A stretch of DNA of 64,000 nt from Bacillus pumilus (GTDB lineage: Bacteria > Bacillota > Bacilli > Bacillales > Bacillaceae). The translations under genes were made by a program, and so were the position numbers. The stretch's first letter is position 1; each line of letters begins with the position of its first letter. The notes under the pieces were generated by a model. It ran no database searches, was not told where the DNA came from, and worked only from the letters and a program-made list of their open reading frames with translations. The stretch is taken from the NCBI RefSeq assembly GCF_009937765.1, contig NZ_CP047089.1:1796272-1860271 (forward strand), in the 5' to 3' direction. Below are positions 46,544 through 55,985 of this stretch, piece after piece.

Positions 46544-47426
46544 GAGATGAGGTCACACCTCCGAAAATCTTCTTTTCAAGCTCTCTTGCTGTCGGTGTCG
46601 CAGCAAGTCCGCCTTGTGCTGTTTCACGAAGTGCCGTTGGCATGGTTTGACCGATTTTATACATCGCATCAATGACTTCATCACACGGAATACGACTGGT
46701 GATGCCGGCAAGTGCCATATCTGCTGCAATCATTGCATTTGATGCACCCATTGCGTTTCGTTTTACGCACGGTACCTCGACAAGTCCAGCGACTGGGTCA
46801 CAAACAAGTCCAAGCATATTTTTCAGTGTAATCGCCATTGCTTCAGCAGATTGCTGAGGCGTACCGCCTGCCATTTCAACAATGGCTGCTGCCGCCATCC
46901 CTGAGGCTGAACCTACCTCAGCCTGACAGCCGCCTGCTGCACCAGAGATGCTCGCATTATTGGCCACAACAAAACCAAATGCGCCAGAAGTGAATAGGAA
47001 TCTGACCATTTGTTCCTTTGTTGGCTTTAATGTTTGTTTTACTGCAAATAATGTCCCTGGCACGACACCTGCTGAACCTGCTGTAGGCGTTGCACAGATC
47101 GTCCCCATTGCGGCATTGACTTCATTTGTTGCCACTGCCTTACTGACAGCATCTAATATCGTATGACCAGACAGTGTTTTGCCTGATGCAATATACGCTT
47201 GAAGTTTGACCGCATCTCCGCCCGTTAAACCCGATAATGATTTCACACCTTTTAGCCCGTTTTCTACGGCCTGTTCCATCACTTCTAGGTTGCGGTACAT
47301 TTGGGAGAATATATCTTCACGTGACTTCCCTGTCACTTCCATTTCTTGCGTAATCATGATTTCTGAAATGGAGGTATTCCGTTCTTCTGTTAGCTGTACG
47401 AGTTCTTTGACGTTTTTAAACATCAT
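46521..47426 (-). CDS. sdaAA: L-serine dehydratase alpha subunit
   Basis: Iron-sulfur L-serine deaminase catalytic subunit, making pyruvate and ammonia. The 301-residue product has the Cys residues expected for the [4Fe-4S] site in TICATPTAGSAG, GGCQAEVGSASGMAA and LVCDPVAGLVEVPCVKRN. Two tandem ATG codons (47426, 47423) follow AGGAGG. It follows sdaAB by 17 bases; the two chains together form the Bacillus-type enzyme. Confidence 0.97.
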   Translation of the reverse strand: MMFKNVKELVQLTEERNTSISEIMITQEMEVTGKSREDIFSQMYRNLEVMEQAVENGLKGVKSLSGLTGGDAVKLQAYIASGKTLSGHTILDAVSKAVATNEVNAAMGTICATPTAGSAGVVPGTLFAVKQTLKPTKEQMVRFLFTSGAFGFVVANNASISGAAGGCQAEVGSASGMAAAAIVEMAGGTPQQSAEAMAITLKNMLGLVCDPVAGLVEVPCVKRNAMGASNAMIAADMALAGITSRIPCDEVIDAMYKIGQTMPTALRETAQGGLAATPTARELEKKIFGGVTSSRDTETAR

Positions 47427-47443
47427 TCATAACCTCCTTGTTG

Positions 47444-48106
47444 TTACTCTGCAATTTGTGTGACTTGAATAATGTTTGGCAGTGTTTCAAGCTCCAATAA
47501 GACAGCTGGGTCAATATTTTGATCCACTTCAATGGTCATCAGAGCCTCTTGCCCGACATCTTTACGCGCCACTTCCATATGACCGATGTTGATGGCAAAT
47601 TTCGCTAACACGTTAGCGACTGCTGCAATCGTGCCATAGCGATCGTTATGAACCACAAGAATGGCAGGATGATTTCCTGAAAGTCTGAGCTCAAAGCCAT
47701 TCAATTCAGTAATTTCAATTTTACCACCGCCGATGGAAATCCCGATTAATTCAAGGGTTCCATTTGCATCTGATATCTCTACTTTTGCTGTATTCGGGTG
47801 CGCTGGCACTGCATCTTCTTCTTTAAATTCAATGTCGATCCCTTTGCTTTTTGCAATATCGATCGCTGTTTTGATGCGTTCATCAAATGTATCAAAGTCA
47901 AGAACGCCGCCGATAATGGCGACATCTGTACCGTGTCCTTTATACGTATCTTTAAAAGAGCCATAAAATGAAACGACAATTCGTTTCGGCTCTCTTCCGA
48001 ATAAACTGCGAGCCACTCTTCCTATTCGAGCTGCACCCGCTGTGTGCGAACTTGATGGACCAATCATGACGGGTCCAATAATATCAAACACACTTCTAAA
48101 TTTCAT
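47444..48106 (-). CDS. sdaAB: L-serine dehydratase beta subunit
   Basis: Partner subunit of the two-chain L-serine dehydratase. The 220-residue product starts MKFRSVFDIIGPVMIGPSSSHTAGAARIGRVAR, the family signature, and ends with an ACT domain (about 145-220) with GHMEVARKDVGQEALMTIEVD. The ATG at 48106 has AGAGGGGAAG upstream; a longer in-frame reading adds 26 unsupported residues. It follows a terminator behind fakA, so it must have its own promoter, which I could not define clearly. Confidence 0.97.
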   Translation of the reverse strand: MKFRSVFDIIGPVMIGPSSSHTAGAARIGRVARSLFGREPKRIVVSFYGSFKDTYKGHGTDVAIIGGVLDFDTFDERIKTAIDIAKSKGIDIEFKEEDAVPAHPNTAKVEISDANGTLELIGISIGGGKIEITELNGFELRLSGNHPAILVVHNDRYGTIAAVANVLAKFAINIGHMEVARKDVGQEALMTIEVDQNIDPAVLLELETLPNIIQVTQIAE

Positions 48107-48220
48107 AGGTCTTCCCCTCTCATAACCACTCACATATTGGTTTGGTTCTTTCTTTAGACTAATGGATTCAATCGTTTCCCGCAACTCATTTCACCGTTGA
48201 ATCGGTAGTAAAAAATTGCA

Positions 48221-48254
48221 AAAGAAGAAGAAGGGCTTTATTTGCCCTTCTTTC
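48221..48254 (-). terminator. Intrinsic terminator after fakA
   Basis: Minus strand AAGAAGGGC and GCCCTTCTT around AAATAAA, followed by CTTCTTTT, starting just past the fakA stop. Confidence 0.85.
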
Positions 48255-48255
48255 G

Positions 48256-49935
48256 TTATTCCACAGCCAAAATATATGAATAAAGCGGCTGTTTTCCATC
48301 GTGGACTTCAACTTCTATATCTTCAAATGTTTCTTCAATAAAGGCTTCTAACTCGTCCATCTCTTCAGACGATGCATCTTCCCCTTTAATGATCGTAACG
48401 ATCTCATCATCTTCTGTCACCATTTTGGTCAAAAGTTCCTTAGCTGCATCTAATTGATTTTTCGCAGTTAAGGTGATTTTTCCGTTATAGAGACCCATAT
48501 AATCTCCTTTAGCAATATCGATTCCATCGATTTGGGTATCTCTCACTGCAAAGGTGATTTGGCCGCTTTTCACGTTGTCAATGGCATCTAGCATCGCCGC
48601 TTCGTTGTCTTCGTTTGAAGCTGCTTCATTGAGAGAAAGAAGTGCCGACATTCCTTGAGGAACGGTCTTCGTTGGAATGACCACAACCTCACGATTTGAG
48701 ACAGTTGCCGCCTGTTTCGCTGCCATGACAATATTAGAATTATTAGGTAAGATAAAGACCGTTTCGGCATGTACGCTTTCAATTGCTGTGACAATGTCTT
48801 CTGTGCTCGGGTTCATTGTCTGTCCGCCTTCAATGACAACGGAAGCTCCGATACTTTTAAACAAGTCAGCAATTCCTTCTCCCATTGCGACACTGACGAC
48901 GCCAAAGCGCTGTTTTTCAGCAGCAGCAGATGCCTTTGGTGTAGCAGCAGGTGCATGTTCTTTTTCTTCGTTCACAATTGAACTATGCTGCTCTCTCATG
49001 TTTTCAATTTTCATATTGATTAGGCTGCCGTAGCGCTGTGCATAGGATAAGACATCCCCAGGCTGCTCTGCATGAATATGAACTTTTGCCAGCGTTTCAT
49101 CTGATACCACAAGAAGTGAATCTCCGAATTCGCTTAAGTCTTCTCTGAAAGCATTCTCATCAAAGGACTGTTTGTCTTCTTCAAATTTCACCATAAATTC
49201 AGTACAATAACCAAATTCGATATCTTCAGTGTTCATATGGCTTTGTGCACTTTTATGATGCTCTGCACTGACAAGCTCTTTTAACGTTGGCAAAGAGGCC
49301 ATCTTCGAAGGAAGTTCCTCTCCTCTTAATGAAGCAAGGAAACCTTCATATACGCAGAGAAGTCCTTTACCTCCACTATCGACAACGCCTACTTCTTTTA
49401 AAACAGGAAGCAGATCTGGCGTTCGATCAAGTGATGCTCTCGCTTCCTCAATCGTTAACTCAAGAACGCGGTCAATGTCATTTTCGGTTGCTGAAACAGC
49501 AACCGCTTTCTTTGCTGCATCCTTTGCGACCGTTAAGATGGTTCCTTCAATCGGCTTCATCACGGCTTTATATGCTGTATCGACACCTGCCTGTAAGGCA
49601 AGGGCAAATTCTTTTGCATCAATCATTTCTTTTTGTTCGATTTGTTTACTGAAACCTCTAAAGAGCTGTGATAGGATAACGCCTGAGTTCCCTCTTGCGC
49701 CCATTAATAGCCCTTTTGACAAGGCCACGCCGACCTTCCCAATATGATCGGTATTTGTTTCTTCAACTGCTTTTGCCCCTGAAGTCATTGACAAATTCAT
49801 ATTTGTCCCCGTGTCTCCGTCTGGCACTGGAAAAACATTTAACGCATCCACAATTTGTGCGTTTTGAGAAAGATGGTGAGCACCTGCAAGAATCATTTTT
49901 GCAAATGAGCGGCCATCAAGATTTCTAATAGACAA
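48256..49935 (-). CDS. fakA: Fatty acid kinase FakA (YloV)
   Basis: ATP-dependent kinase that phosphorylates fatty acids presented by FakB/DegV proteins. The 559-residue protein has an N-terminal DhaL-type domain (about 1-205) with the nucleotide/Mg motif NVFPVPDGDTGTNM (about 30-43) and GARGNSGVILSQ, a middle domain and a C-terminal FakA_C domain. Translation appears to start at TTG with GGAGG seven bases upstream. It lies 15 bases after yloU, as in many Firmicutes. Confidence 0.96.
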   Translation of the reverse strand: MSIRNLDGRSFAKMILAGAHHLSQNAQIVDALNVFPVPDGDTGTNMNLSMTSGAKAVEETNTDHIGKVGVALSKGLLMGARGNSGVILSQLFRGFSKQIEQKEMIDAKEFALALQAGVDTAYKAVMKPIEGTILTVAKDAAKKAVAVSATENDIDRVLELTIEEARASLDRTPDLLPVLKEVGVVDSGGKGLLCVYEGFLASLRGEELPSKMASLPTLKELVSAEHHKSAQSHMNTEDIEFGYCTEFMVKFEEDKQSFDENAFREDLSEFGDSLLVVSDETLAKVHIHAEQPGDVLSYAQRYGSLINMKIENMREQHSSIVNEEKEHAPAATPKASAAAEKQRFGVVSVAMGEGIADLFKSIGASVVIEGGQTMNPSTEDIVTAIESVHAETVFILPNNSNIVMAAKQAATVSNREVVVIPTKTVPQGMSALLSLNEAASNEDNEAAMLDAIDNVKSGQITFAVRDTQIDGIDIAKGDYMGLYNGKITLTAKNQLDAAKELLTKMVTEDDEIVTIIKGEDASSEEMDELEAFIEETFEDIEVEVHDGKQPLYSYILAVE

Positions 49936-49950
49936 TATATTTCCTCCTTA

Positions 49951-50313
49951 CTACGGGTTCGTAACTCTTACTCCTTGTACATAAATGTTGACCGAATCAA
50001 CAGAAAGCCCAACTGTGTGAGAAATTGTATATTTGACTTTCGTTTGAACATTATGTGCGACTTCTGATATTTTTGTACCGTAGCTGACGATGATGTACAT
50101 ATCAATATGAATGCGGTCTTCTTTTTGACGCACAAGAACACCCCGGCTGAAGTTCTCTTTGCGGAGAATATCCGTCAAGCCGTCCTTGATTTGATTTTTG
50201 GACGCCATCCCAACAATACCATAGCAATCGATCGCAGCGCCTCCTGCCACCATTGCAATGACTTCATTTGATATATCAATTTGTCCGTATTTCGTTCTAA
50301 GTTCAATGGACAC
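49951..50313 (-). CDS. yloU: Asp23/Gls24 family protein YloU
   Basis: A 120-residue protein of the Asp23/Gls24 (DUF322) family, with IDISNEVIAMVAGGAAIDCYGIVGMAS, a central basic loop and HVQTKVKYTISHTVGLSVDSVNIYVQGV. Asp23 proteins are associated with the membrane and the cell envelope stress response in staphylococci; the role in Bacillus is not settled. It starts at GTG after GGGGGAACC and precedes fakA, a frequent pairing. Divergent from rpmB. Confidence 0.93.
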   Translation of the reverse strand: MSIELRTKYGQIDISNEVIAMVAGGAAIDCYGIVGMASKNQIKDGLTDILRKENFSRGVLVRQKEDRIHIDMYIIVSYGTKISEVAHNVQTKVKYTISHTVGLSVDSVNIYVQGVRVTNP

Positions 50314-50479
50314 ATTGGTTCCCCCTTTTTGAGAAATTGCCCTGAGTTATCACTATTTTACTATAAGACCCTTCTTTTTAAAAGAAATCATTCAATCCGA
50401 CCCAATCCTACTTATACTATAGCCTTGATTTTTTATCAAGATGTCAAGGTATTTTTCTTGAAAGAGGAGTAAACAATCC

Positions 50480-50508
50480 TTGCAAACCCCTTGAAGCTGT
50501 GGTAAATT
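50480..50508 (+). promoter_or_regulatory. Candidate promoter of rpmB
   Basis: Plus strand TTGCAA (50480-50485), 17-base spacer, TGG-TAAATT extended -10 (50503-50508). It lies in the 271-base divergent region between yloU and rpmB, which also has overlapping small inverted repeats CTTGAT/ATCAAG and CCTTGA/TCAAGG near 50422-50448 of unclear meaning. Confidence 0.5.
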
Positions 50509-50584
50509 ATTAAAGTATCTTGAGGCATCTCTAAGTACGTATATGAAGAATATGATGATGTTTTCGCAGTTAGGAGGGAAACAA

Positions 50585-50773
50585 ATGGCACGTAAATGCG
50601 TTATTACAGGCAGAAAAACAAAAGCTGGGAACAATCGTTCTCACGCAATGAACTCTACAAAACGTACATGGGGCGCGAACCTTCAAAAAGTTCGTATTCT
50701 AGTGGACGGTAAGCCTAAAAGAGTATATGTATCAGCTCGAGCTTTGAAATCTGGTAAAGTTGAGCGTGTATAA
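50585..50773 (+). CDS. rpmB: 50S ribosomal protein L28
   Basis: Ribosomal protein L28, the only clear plus-strand gene here. The 62-residue product starts [23 protein letters not shown] and ends [11 protein letters not shown]. It is the form without the CxxC zinc pairs. The ATG at 50585 has TAGGAGG nine bases upstream; an upstream in-frame Met would add 14 residues. It has its own promoter and strong terminator. Confidence 0.98.
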   Translation: MARKCVITGRKTKAGNNRSHAMNSTKRTWGANLQKVRILVDGKPKRVYVSARALKSGKVERV

Positions 50774-50781
50774 GCAAGAGT

Positions 50782-50818
50782 AAACGCCTGCTACAATAAC
50801 TTGTAGCAGGCGTTTTTA
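50782..50818 (+). terminator. Intrinsic terminator of rpmB
   Basis: Twelve-base perfect stem ACGCCTGCTACA/TGTAGCAGGCGT with short loop and TTTTT on the plus strand. Read on the minus strand it may also catch spoVM transcripts, with a weaker T run. Confidence 0.93.
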
Positions 50819-50842
50819 TGTGGAAATAAAGGAGATTACTCA

Positions 50843-50923
50843 TTAATCTTTCTTAAATGAACCAAGCATCGCACGGACAATGCCGCCAAGAAATCTAGGC
50901 AGTTTGATTGTATAAAATTTCAT
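50843..50923 (-). CDS. spoVM: Stage V sporulation protein M (26 residues)
   Basis: A 26-residue amphipathic-helix peptide, MKFYTIKLPRFLGGIVRAML then GSFKKD. SpoVM recognises the convex forespore membrane and anchors the SpoIVA coat base; it also inhibits FtsH. The conserved Pro9 needed for localisation is present; compared with B. subtilis as I recall it, position 10 is Arg rather than Lys and position 24 Lys rather than Arg, both conservative. AGGAGGGGG precedes the ATG. It sits between rpmB and thiN as in B. subtilis and shows the organism forms endospores. Confidence 0.97.
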   Translation of the reverse strand: MKFYTIKLPRFLGGIVRAMLGSFKKD

Positions 50924-50994
50924 TTTGTCCCCCTCCTAAAAGTACCGCTTGCAGCACAATTGAGCTTAATCAGCCATCCACGTTGATAGGTTGG

Positions 50995-51639
50995 TCAATC
51001 TTTGCTTCTTACCATTATTAATATGCCTTCATGAAAAGAAAAAGTACCATTTGAGTGGATGAGTTCGTTACTAATACATAGTGTGGAACCAGGCTCAATA
51101 TGACAATTTTTCAGAGGATATTTGAAACCTTTTAATGTCAGCTTTTCAACAGGTGTCCCAAAGGGTAGAAACGATACATACTTTTTATCTTGATCTTCTT
51201 TTATTTCGTATGTACCAGGTTCAAACATTTGAATGATATTTTGTTTGTCTACAAGGGTGATATTCTGCTTGTGCTGAATCCCTTTATATAGAAGATGGAT
51301 ATTTCCTAGAAAATGATCCGCCCTTCCTCCTGTAATACCGTAAATGTCAATATGTGCTGGGTGCTGACTCAGTGCCCAGTTCAGCGCAAGCTCTAAATCG
51401 GTTTCATCCTTTTCAGCTTGAAAGACATTCAGGGCAGGCAATTTTTCTTTTAGCTCCCGAAGCTCTTCTTCTGTCACACTGTCAAAATCACCAAAGGCTT
51501 TGGCAGGGGTAATCCCGTGTTCTAGTAAGAAGAGAGTTCCACGGTCTACGCCAATCCAGAGAACATCCTCTTGTGATGCTTCACGTTCAAGTGGCGGGAT
51601 GTATTCAAAAGGACCGCCGGCAACGATATGTATGTGCAT
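50995..51639 (-). CDS. thiN: Thiamine pyrophosphokinase
   Basis: Transfers pyrophosphate from ATP to thiamine, making TPP. The 214-residue product has the N-terminal TPK catalytic features IGVDRGTLFLLEHGITPAKAFGDFDSV (Asp-rich substrate site) and GITGGRADHFLGNIHLL, and a C-terminal TPK B1 domain. B. subtilis yloS/thiN homologue. It lies 60 bases after rpe, beyond a terminator. Confidence 0.96.
   Translation of the reverse strand: MHIHIVAGGPFEYIPPLEREASQEDVLWIGVDRGTLFLLEHGITPAKAFGDFDSVTEEELRELKEKLPALNVFQAEKDETDLELALNWALSQHPAHIDIYGITGGRADHFLGNIHLLYKGIQHKQNITLVDKQNIIQMFEPGTYEIKEDQDKKYVSFLPFGTPVEKLTLKGFKYPLKNCHIEPGSTLCISNELIHSNGTFSFHEGILIMVRSKD
50997..51025 (-). promoter_or_regulatory. Possible SigE-type promoter of spoVM
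   Basis: Minus strand CATATT (51020-51025), 15-base spacer, CAAAGATT (50997-51004), five of eight matches to the SigE -10 CATACAMT. It lies in the thiN 3' end, and mother-cell SigE control of spoVM is known in B. subtilis. The match is weak. Confidence 0.3.
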
Positions 51640-51660
51640 GATATACGCTCCTCTTCATGT

Positions 51661-51698
51661 AAAAAGAACCAAAGATCACAATGACTTTGGTTCCTTCC
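51661..51698 (-). terminator. Intrinsic terminator after rpe
   Basis: Minus strand GAACCAAAG and CTTTGGTTC with a ten-base loop, followed by TTTTT, just beyond the rpe stop. It ends the prpC-prkC-rsgA-rpe transcript before thiN. Confidence 0.9.
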
Positions 51699-51699
51699 T

Positions 51700-52350
51700 T
51701 TATGCTTCTCGAATTGCTTGGATCGCTACTGCGCGGTTGTCTTCACCGTATACCGCAGAGCCCGCGACGAGTAAATTAGCGCCAGCTTCCTTGCAGCTCT
51801 TTGCAGTCTCTACATTGACACCGCCGTCTATTTCTATCAGTAAATCGGTTAAGCCCTTTTGTTCACTCAGTGCTTTTACTTCTTTTACCTTCTTGAGGAC
51901 AGATGGAATAAATGCCTGTCCACCAAAACCAGGGTTCACAGTCATGAATAACACTAGGTCCACATCTTCTAATACATGCTCAATGTGAGACACAGGTGTG
52001 TGGGGATTCAAGACGACCCCTGCTTTTACACCTTGTTCTTTTATATGTTGTATTGTTCGATGTAAGTGCGGACAAGCTTCCACATGAACAGAAATAATAT
52101 CAGCGCCAGCTTTTGCGAATGCAGGAATATACCGATCTGGCTGCTCAATCATGAGGTGAACATCAAGCGGAAGACGCGTATGCGGTCTGATCGCTTCGAC
52201 GACATTTGGCCCGAATGTCATATTCGGAACAAAATGACCATCCATGACATCGATATGAATGTAATCTGCACCGCCTTGTTCCACATCACGGATATCTTTC
52301 TCCAAATTGGCAAAATCTGCTGATAAAATGGAAGGGGCTATATAAACCAT
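51700..52350 (-). CDS. rpe: Ribulose-phosphate 3-epimerase
   Basis: Pentose phosphate pathway enzyme interconverting ribulose-5-P and xylulose-5-P. The 216-residue TIM barrel shows IAPSILSADFANL, the metal/catalytic HIDVMDGHFVPNMTFGP, LDVHLMI and VNPGFGGQAFIP and the second acid in LLIEIDGGVN. It follows rsgA by three bases. Confidence 0.99.
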   Translation of the reverse strand: MVYIAPSILSADFANLEKDIRDVEQGGADYIHIDVMDGHFVPNMTFGPNVVEAIRPHTRLPLDVHLMIEQPDRYIPAFAKAGADIISVHVEACPHLHRTIQHIKEQGVKAGVVLNPHTPVSHIEHVLEDVDLVLFMTVNPGFGGQAFIPSVLKKVKEVKALSEQKGLTDLLIEIDGGVNVETAKSCKEAGANLLVAGSAVYGEDNRAVAIQAIREA

Positions 52351-52353
52351 GAT

Positions 52354-53250
52354 TTAGTACCTCGGCTTTCTGTCTTTGATTTCAGTTAAAAACTCTAGAT
52401 AATGCTGATAGCGATACTCTTTGATTTGATCATGCTCAACCGCATCTTTTATCGCACAGCCAGGCTCTTTCACGTGCAGACAGCCTCGAAATTTACAGTC
52501 TCCACTTCGGTCTCTAATATCTAAAAAGTATAGACCTAGATCTTCTGCTTCGATGCCAGTAAATTCGAGCGAGCTAAAGCCCGGAGTATCTGCAATGAGC
52601 CCGTTTGCTGTTCGAATGAGCTCGACATGTCTTGTCGTATGCTTTCCTCGTCCGAGATGGGATGAGATATCATCTGTTTTCAGCGCCAATTCAGGACTCA
52701 TCGCATTTAAAAGGGACGACTTGCCTACACCAGACTGACCGGCAAATACCGTGATTTTATTGTGAAAGTGTGGAGTCAGCTTCTCAATGCCGTCTCCTTC
52801 AATCGTAGAAGTTAAATGTACCTCATAGCCAATTTGCCGATAGTCGTCTGCATATGCCATGATCGTTTCACGCTCTTCGTCTGTTTTCAATAAGTCCATT
52901 TTAGTAATGCAGATAATTGGCTCAATATGATTGGCTTCAACAAGCACTAAAAATCTGTCTAAGAGCGATGTGCTAAAGGTTGGTTCTGCCGCTGAGAAAA
53001 CAAGTACCGCTTGATCAACGTTACTGATAGGTGGACGAACAAGTTCGTTTGTCCGTTCTTTTACTTCTAATAAGTAGCCTTCTTTATCGTTGTCTGCTTG
53101 ATACACGACGTAATCGCCAACAAGAGGTGTGATTTTGTTTTTTCGAAAGATGCCTCTCGCTCTGCACTGAACCACTTTTCCACTTTCTTGTGACTCGTCT
53201 AGCACATAGTAGAATCCGCTTAATGCTTTAATAATTTTGCCCTCAGGCAT
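52354..53250 (-). CDS. rsgA: Small ribosomal subunit GTPase RsgA
   Basis: GTPase that checks and completes the 30S subunit. The 298-residue protein has an N-terminal OB fold (about 1-70), a circularly permuted GTPase domain with G4 TKMD (116-119) before G1 GQSGVGKS (171-178) and G3 DTPG (221-224), and a C-terminal zinc site CKFRGCLHVKEPGC. It follows prkC by 12 bases; in B. subtilis RsgA (YloQ, CpgA) is a PrkC target, consistent with this linkage. Confidence 0.98.
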   Translation of the reverse strand: MPEGKIIKALSGFYYVLDESQESGKVVQCRARGIFRKNKITPLVGDYVVYQADNDKEGYLLEVKERTNELVRPPISNVDQAVLVFSAAEPTFSTSLLDRFLVLVEANHIEPIICITKMDLLKTDEERETIMAYADDYRQIGYEVHLTSTIEGDGIEKLTPHFHNKITVFAGQSGVGKSSLLNAMSPELALKTDDISSHLGRGKHTTRHVELIRTANGLIADTPGFSSLEFTGIEAEDLGLYFLDIRDRSGDCKFRGCLHVKEPGCAIKDAVEHDQIKEYRYQHYLEFLTEIKDRKPRY

Positions 53251-53262
53251 AAAGTCCCTCCT

Positions 53263-55218
53263 TTATTCATCATCAGGGTATTCGATCGTTTTCGAGCTGA
53301 CGACTTTATCATCAACCGTCACTTGATAATATCCTTTTTGACCTGGTTCAATCTTAAATTTAATGGTCCGTTCAGTCGGCGCAGTGATTTTAAAGCTTTC
53401 GTACGAATCAGAGATGCTATGCTCGGCATCATCAATGGAAATTTGGACATTCATCTCCTGCCCTTCCGCTTCTGGTTCATAAGGGATCGAAATCTTTTCA
53501 GTCACCGTTTTGGCTGGTTTTTCCTTCGGTCCAAGAGAGAATGTAATCTTGACCGTGTCACCTGGTTTAACAGCCGTTCCTGCTCCTGGTTCCTGCTTCA
53601 TGACCTCGCCTTTTGGCACATCATCAGAATACGCTTCTTTTTCATCAAGCTTTAAGCCGTTATCCTCTAAATAATTCGATGCCGCTTGCTTACTATACGT
53701 CGTTAAATCACGTAATGTAATATCGGCAGGACCTATGCTGACAGTCAACGTGACCTCTTCATCTGCTGCTACAAGTTCCGTATTCGCTGAAGGACTCTGT
53801 TCCATGACAATTCCAGATTCGGTGTCATTATCATTCACTTCCTCCACAACGACCTGTTTAAACCCTTTTTTCTCTAATATTTCTTTTGCTTTATCGACCT
53901 TTTCACCTGTCACATCAGGTAATTCGGTCTTTTCCTTGCCAGTACTTTCGTAAAGCTGAATCTCTGTTCCTTCTTTGACCTTTGTACCGATTTTCGGGTC
54001 TGTTTTGACGACGAGACCTTTTTCAATTTTCTCATCAGCGATCTCTATTGACTCCGAAGCGACGGTAAACCCAGCTTTCTTTAAGGCATCTTCTGCTTTT
54101 TCAACCGTCATGCCAGATACGTCTGTGACTTCCACATCTTTTGGAAAAAGCATCCCTGGAAACACAGTGATGGCTAAAATTGTCGCAGCAATCAACATAA
54201 ATAAGATGGATGCCACAATCCATGGCCATTTTTTTCGTTTCTTTTTCGGTTTTTGTTTCTCTTTTTTCTTCGGTTTTTGAGCCGGGTGGACGGCTGTTTT
54301 TTCATTTTCTTGATCGATTTGATGATCTTGAATGATTGGGATCGCTTTCGTTGCTTCATGGTCTTCTTCAATAACAAAGCGTTTTTCTCTTAATCTGGCT
54401 GGATCGAAAGCGGTTTTTAAGTCCTTTTGCATTTCAGACGCATCTTCATATCGATAAAATGGATCTTTGGCCATCGCTTTTAAAATGATGTTTTCCACAC
54501 TTTGTGGAACAGAAGGATTCCACCTTCTTACAGATGGCGGCTCTGATTGTAAATGCTTCAGTGCAACACTGACAGCCGATTCCCCTTCAAATGGCATGCG
54601 TCCTGAGATGAGTTCATAGAGCACAATCCCAAGCGAATAGATGTCTGACTTTTTTGTTGCCAGTCCTCCGCGTGCTTGTTCTGGAGACAAATAGTGGACG
54701 GAGCCTAGGACAGAATTTGTATGGGTAATGGTTGCTGAGCTGAGTGCCATGGCAATCCCAAAATCAGTGACTTTGATGTTCCCCATATTGTCTATTAATA
54801 TATTGTGAGGCTTAATGTCACGGTGGACGAGCTGTTTCGCATGGGCTTCTTCCATTGCCGCAACGACTTGCTCCATGATACGAACGGCTTCTTTCGGATG
54901 AAGCGGGCCATTGGCGTGTATGTATTCTTTCAGCGTCATCCCCTCGACATATTCCATGACAATATAATAAATGTCATCTTCTTCCCCAACATCATAGATG
55001 CTGACAATATTCGAATGATCTAAGCTTGCAGCTGACTGCGCTTCCCTTCGGAAACGTCTAATAAAATCATCATCGCTTGCAAAGTCAAACCGCAAAATTT
55101 TAATCGCTACTTCGCGATCTAAAATCATATCCTCCGCCAAATAGACGTTTGCCATTCCGCCTCCGCCTATGACGCGAAGAATCTGATAACGGCCGCTGAT
55201 CCTTTTTCCGATCAACAC
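53263..55218 (-). CDS. prkC: Serine/threonine kinase PrkC with PASTA domains
   Basis: Membrane Hanks-type kinase that senses muropeptides and controls spore germination and cell wall homeostasis. The 651-residue protein has the kinase domain (about 10-275) with Gly loop GGGGMANVY, Lys40, HRDIKPHN (catalytic Asp134) and DFG (152-154), a Lys-rich juxtamembrane stretch, one membrane helix (331-353), three extracellular PASTA repeats (about 362-565) and a C-terminal Ig-like domain. All catalytic residues are intact. It overlaps prpC by seven bases. Confidence 0.98.
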   Translation of the reverse strand: MLIGKRISGRYQILRVIGGGGMANVYLAEDMILDREVAIKILRFDFASDDDFIRRFRREAQSAASLDHSNIVSIYDVGEEDDIYYIVMEYVEGMTLKEYIHANGPLHPKEAVRIMEQVVAAMEEAHAKQLVHRDIKPHNILIDNMGNIKVTDFGIAMALSSATITHTNSVLGSVHYLSPEQARGGLATKKSDIYSLGIVLYELISGRMPFEGESAVSVALKHLQSEPPSVRRWNPSVPQSVENIILKAMAKDPFYRYEDASEMQKDLKTAFDPARLREKRFVIEEDHEATKAIPIIQDHQIDQENEKTAVHPAQKPKKKEKQKPKKKRKKWPWIVASILFMLIAATILAITVFPGMLFPKDVEVTDVSGMTVEKAEDALKKAGFTVASESIEIADEKIEKGLVVKTDPKIGTKVKEGTEIQLYESTGKEKTELPDVTGEKVDKAKEILEKKGFKQVVVEEVNDNDTESGIVMEQSPSANTELVAADEEVTLTVSIGPADITLRDLTTYSKQAASNYLEDNGLKLDEKEAYSDDVPKGEVMKQEPGAGTAVKPGDTVKITFSLGPKEKPAKTVTEKISIPYEPEAEGQEMNVQISIDDAEHSISDSYESFKITAPTERTIKFKIEPGQKGYYQVTVDDKVVSSKTIEYPDDE

Positions 55219-55982
55219 TTGCTGTCACCCTCCTCTGGCTGGGAGGAGATTTCTAACAGTACTGCTGTAATGTTATCTTCACCGCCGTTGTCATTCGCTG
55301 TTTGTATTAACTCTGTTACTTTTTCCTCTGGTGCGGTTGTTTGCGTTAAAATATGAATCAAATTCTCTTCTTCTACTTTATTCGATAGACCATCTGAGCA
55401 AAGCAGAATTTGATCTCCTGGGTCCACCTCAAAAGTGCGTGCATCAATTTGAACACGTTTATCTGTTCCTAATGCTTTCGTGAGCACATTTTTTCTTGGA
55501 TGATATTCTGCATCCGCTTTTGAAATTTCACCTGTTTTCACAAGCTCGTTCACGAGTGAATGATCATCCGTTAATTGGGTCAGCGCTCCTTCTCTTAGCA
55601 AGTAGCAGCGGCTGTCTCCAATATGCGCAATTGTGACCGTTTGCAAATGAACGAGTGCGCATACAATGGTCGTCCCCATTCCTTGGCACTCCTCATTGTT
55701 TTGCGCATGTTCATAAACTTGGTCATTAATTTCACTGATTTTTGAGATTAACCAGCTTTCTTGATCGGCTGGCTTTTCTGGAATTGAAGATGTTTCTTCC
55801 CAGTATTCTTTTAAAGAAGAGACTGCCATCTTGCTGGCGACATCACCAGCAAGATGCCCTCCCATGCCGTCTGCTACAACAGCGAGAAGTGAATCTTCTT
55901 TTGCTTCAAAAATACCTGCATCATCTTCATTATGCTGACGGACTTTTCCTGTATCGGTAAGAAAGGCTGCCCTTATCAACAT
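55212..55982 (-). CDS. prpC: PP2C-type protein phosphatase PrpC
   Basis: Mg/Mn-dependent phosphatase that reverses PrkC phosphorylation. The 256-residue product shows the PP2C motifs [61 protein letters not shown] and [11 protein letters not shown] with all metal-binding Asp residues. The ATG at 55982 has GAGGTG upstream. Cognate kinase prkC is encoded immediately after with overlapping ends. Confidence 0.98.
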   Translation of the reverse strand: MLIRAAFLTDTGKVRQHNEDDAGIFEAKEDSLLAVVADGMGGHLAGDVASKMAVSSLKEYWEETSSIPEKPADQESWLISKISEINDQVYEHAQNNEECQGMGTTIVCALVHLQTVTIAHIGDSRCYLLREGALTQLTDDHSLVNELVKTGEISKADAEYHPRKNVLTKALGTDKRVQIDARTFEVDPGDQILLCSDGLSNKVEEENLIHILTQTTAPEEKVTELIQTANDNGGEDNITAVLLEISSQPEEGDSKC

Positions 55983-55985
55983 TCG

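Noticed and set aside
48107..48220. Promoter or riboswitch before sdaAB
   Set aside because: A promoter is expected after the fakA terminator, but no hexamer pair with acceptable spacing and no riboswitch-like structure could be supported.
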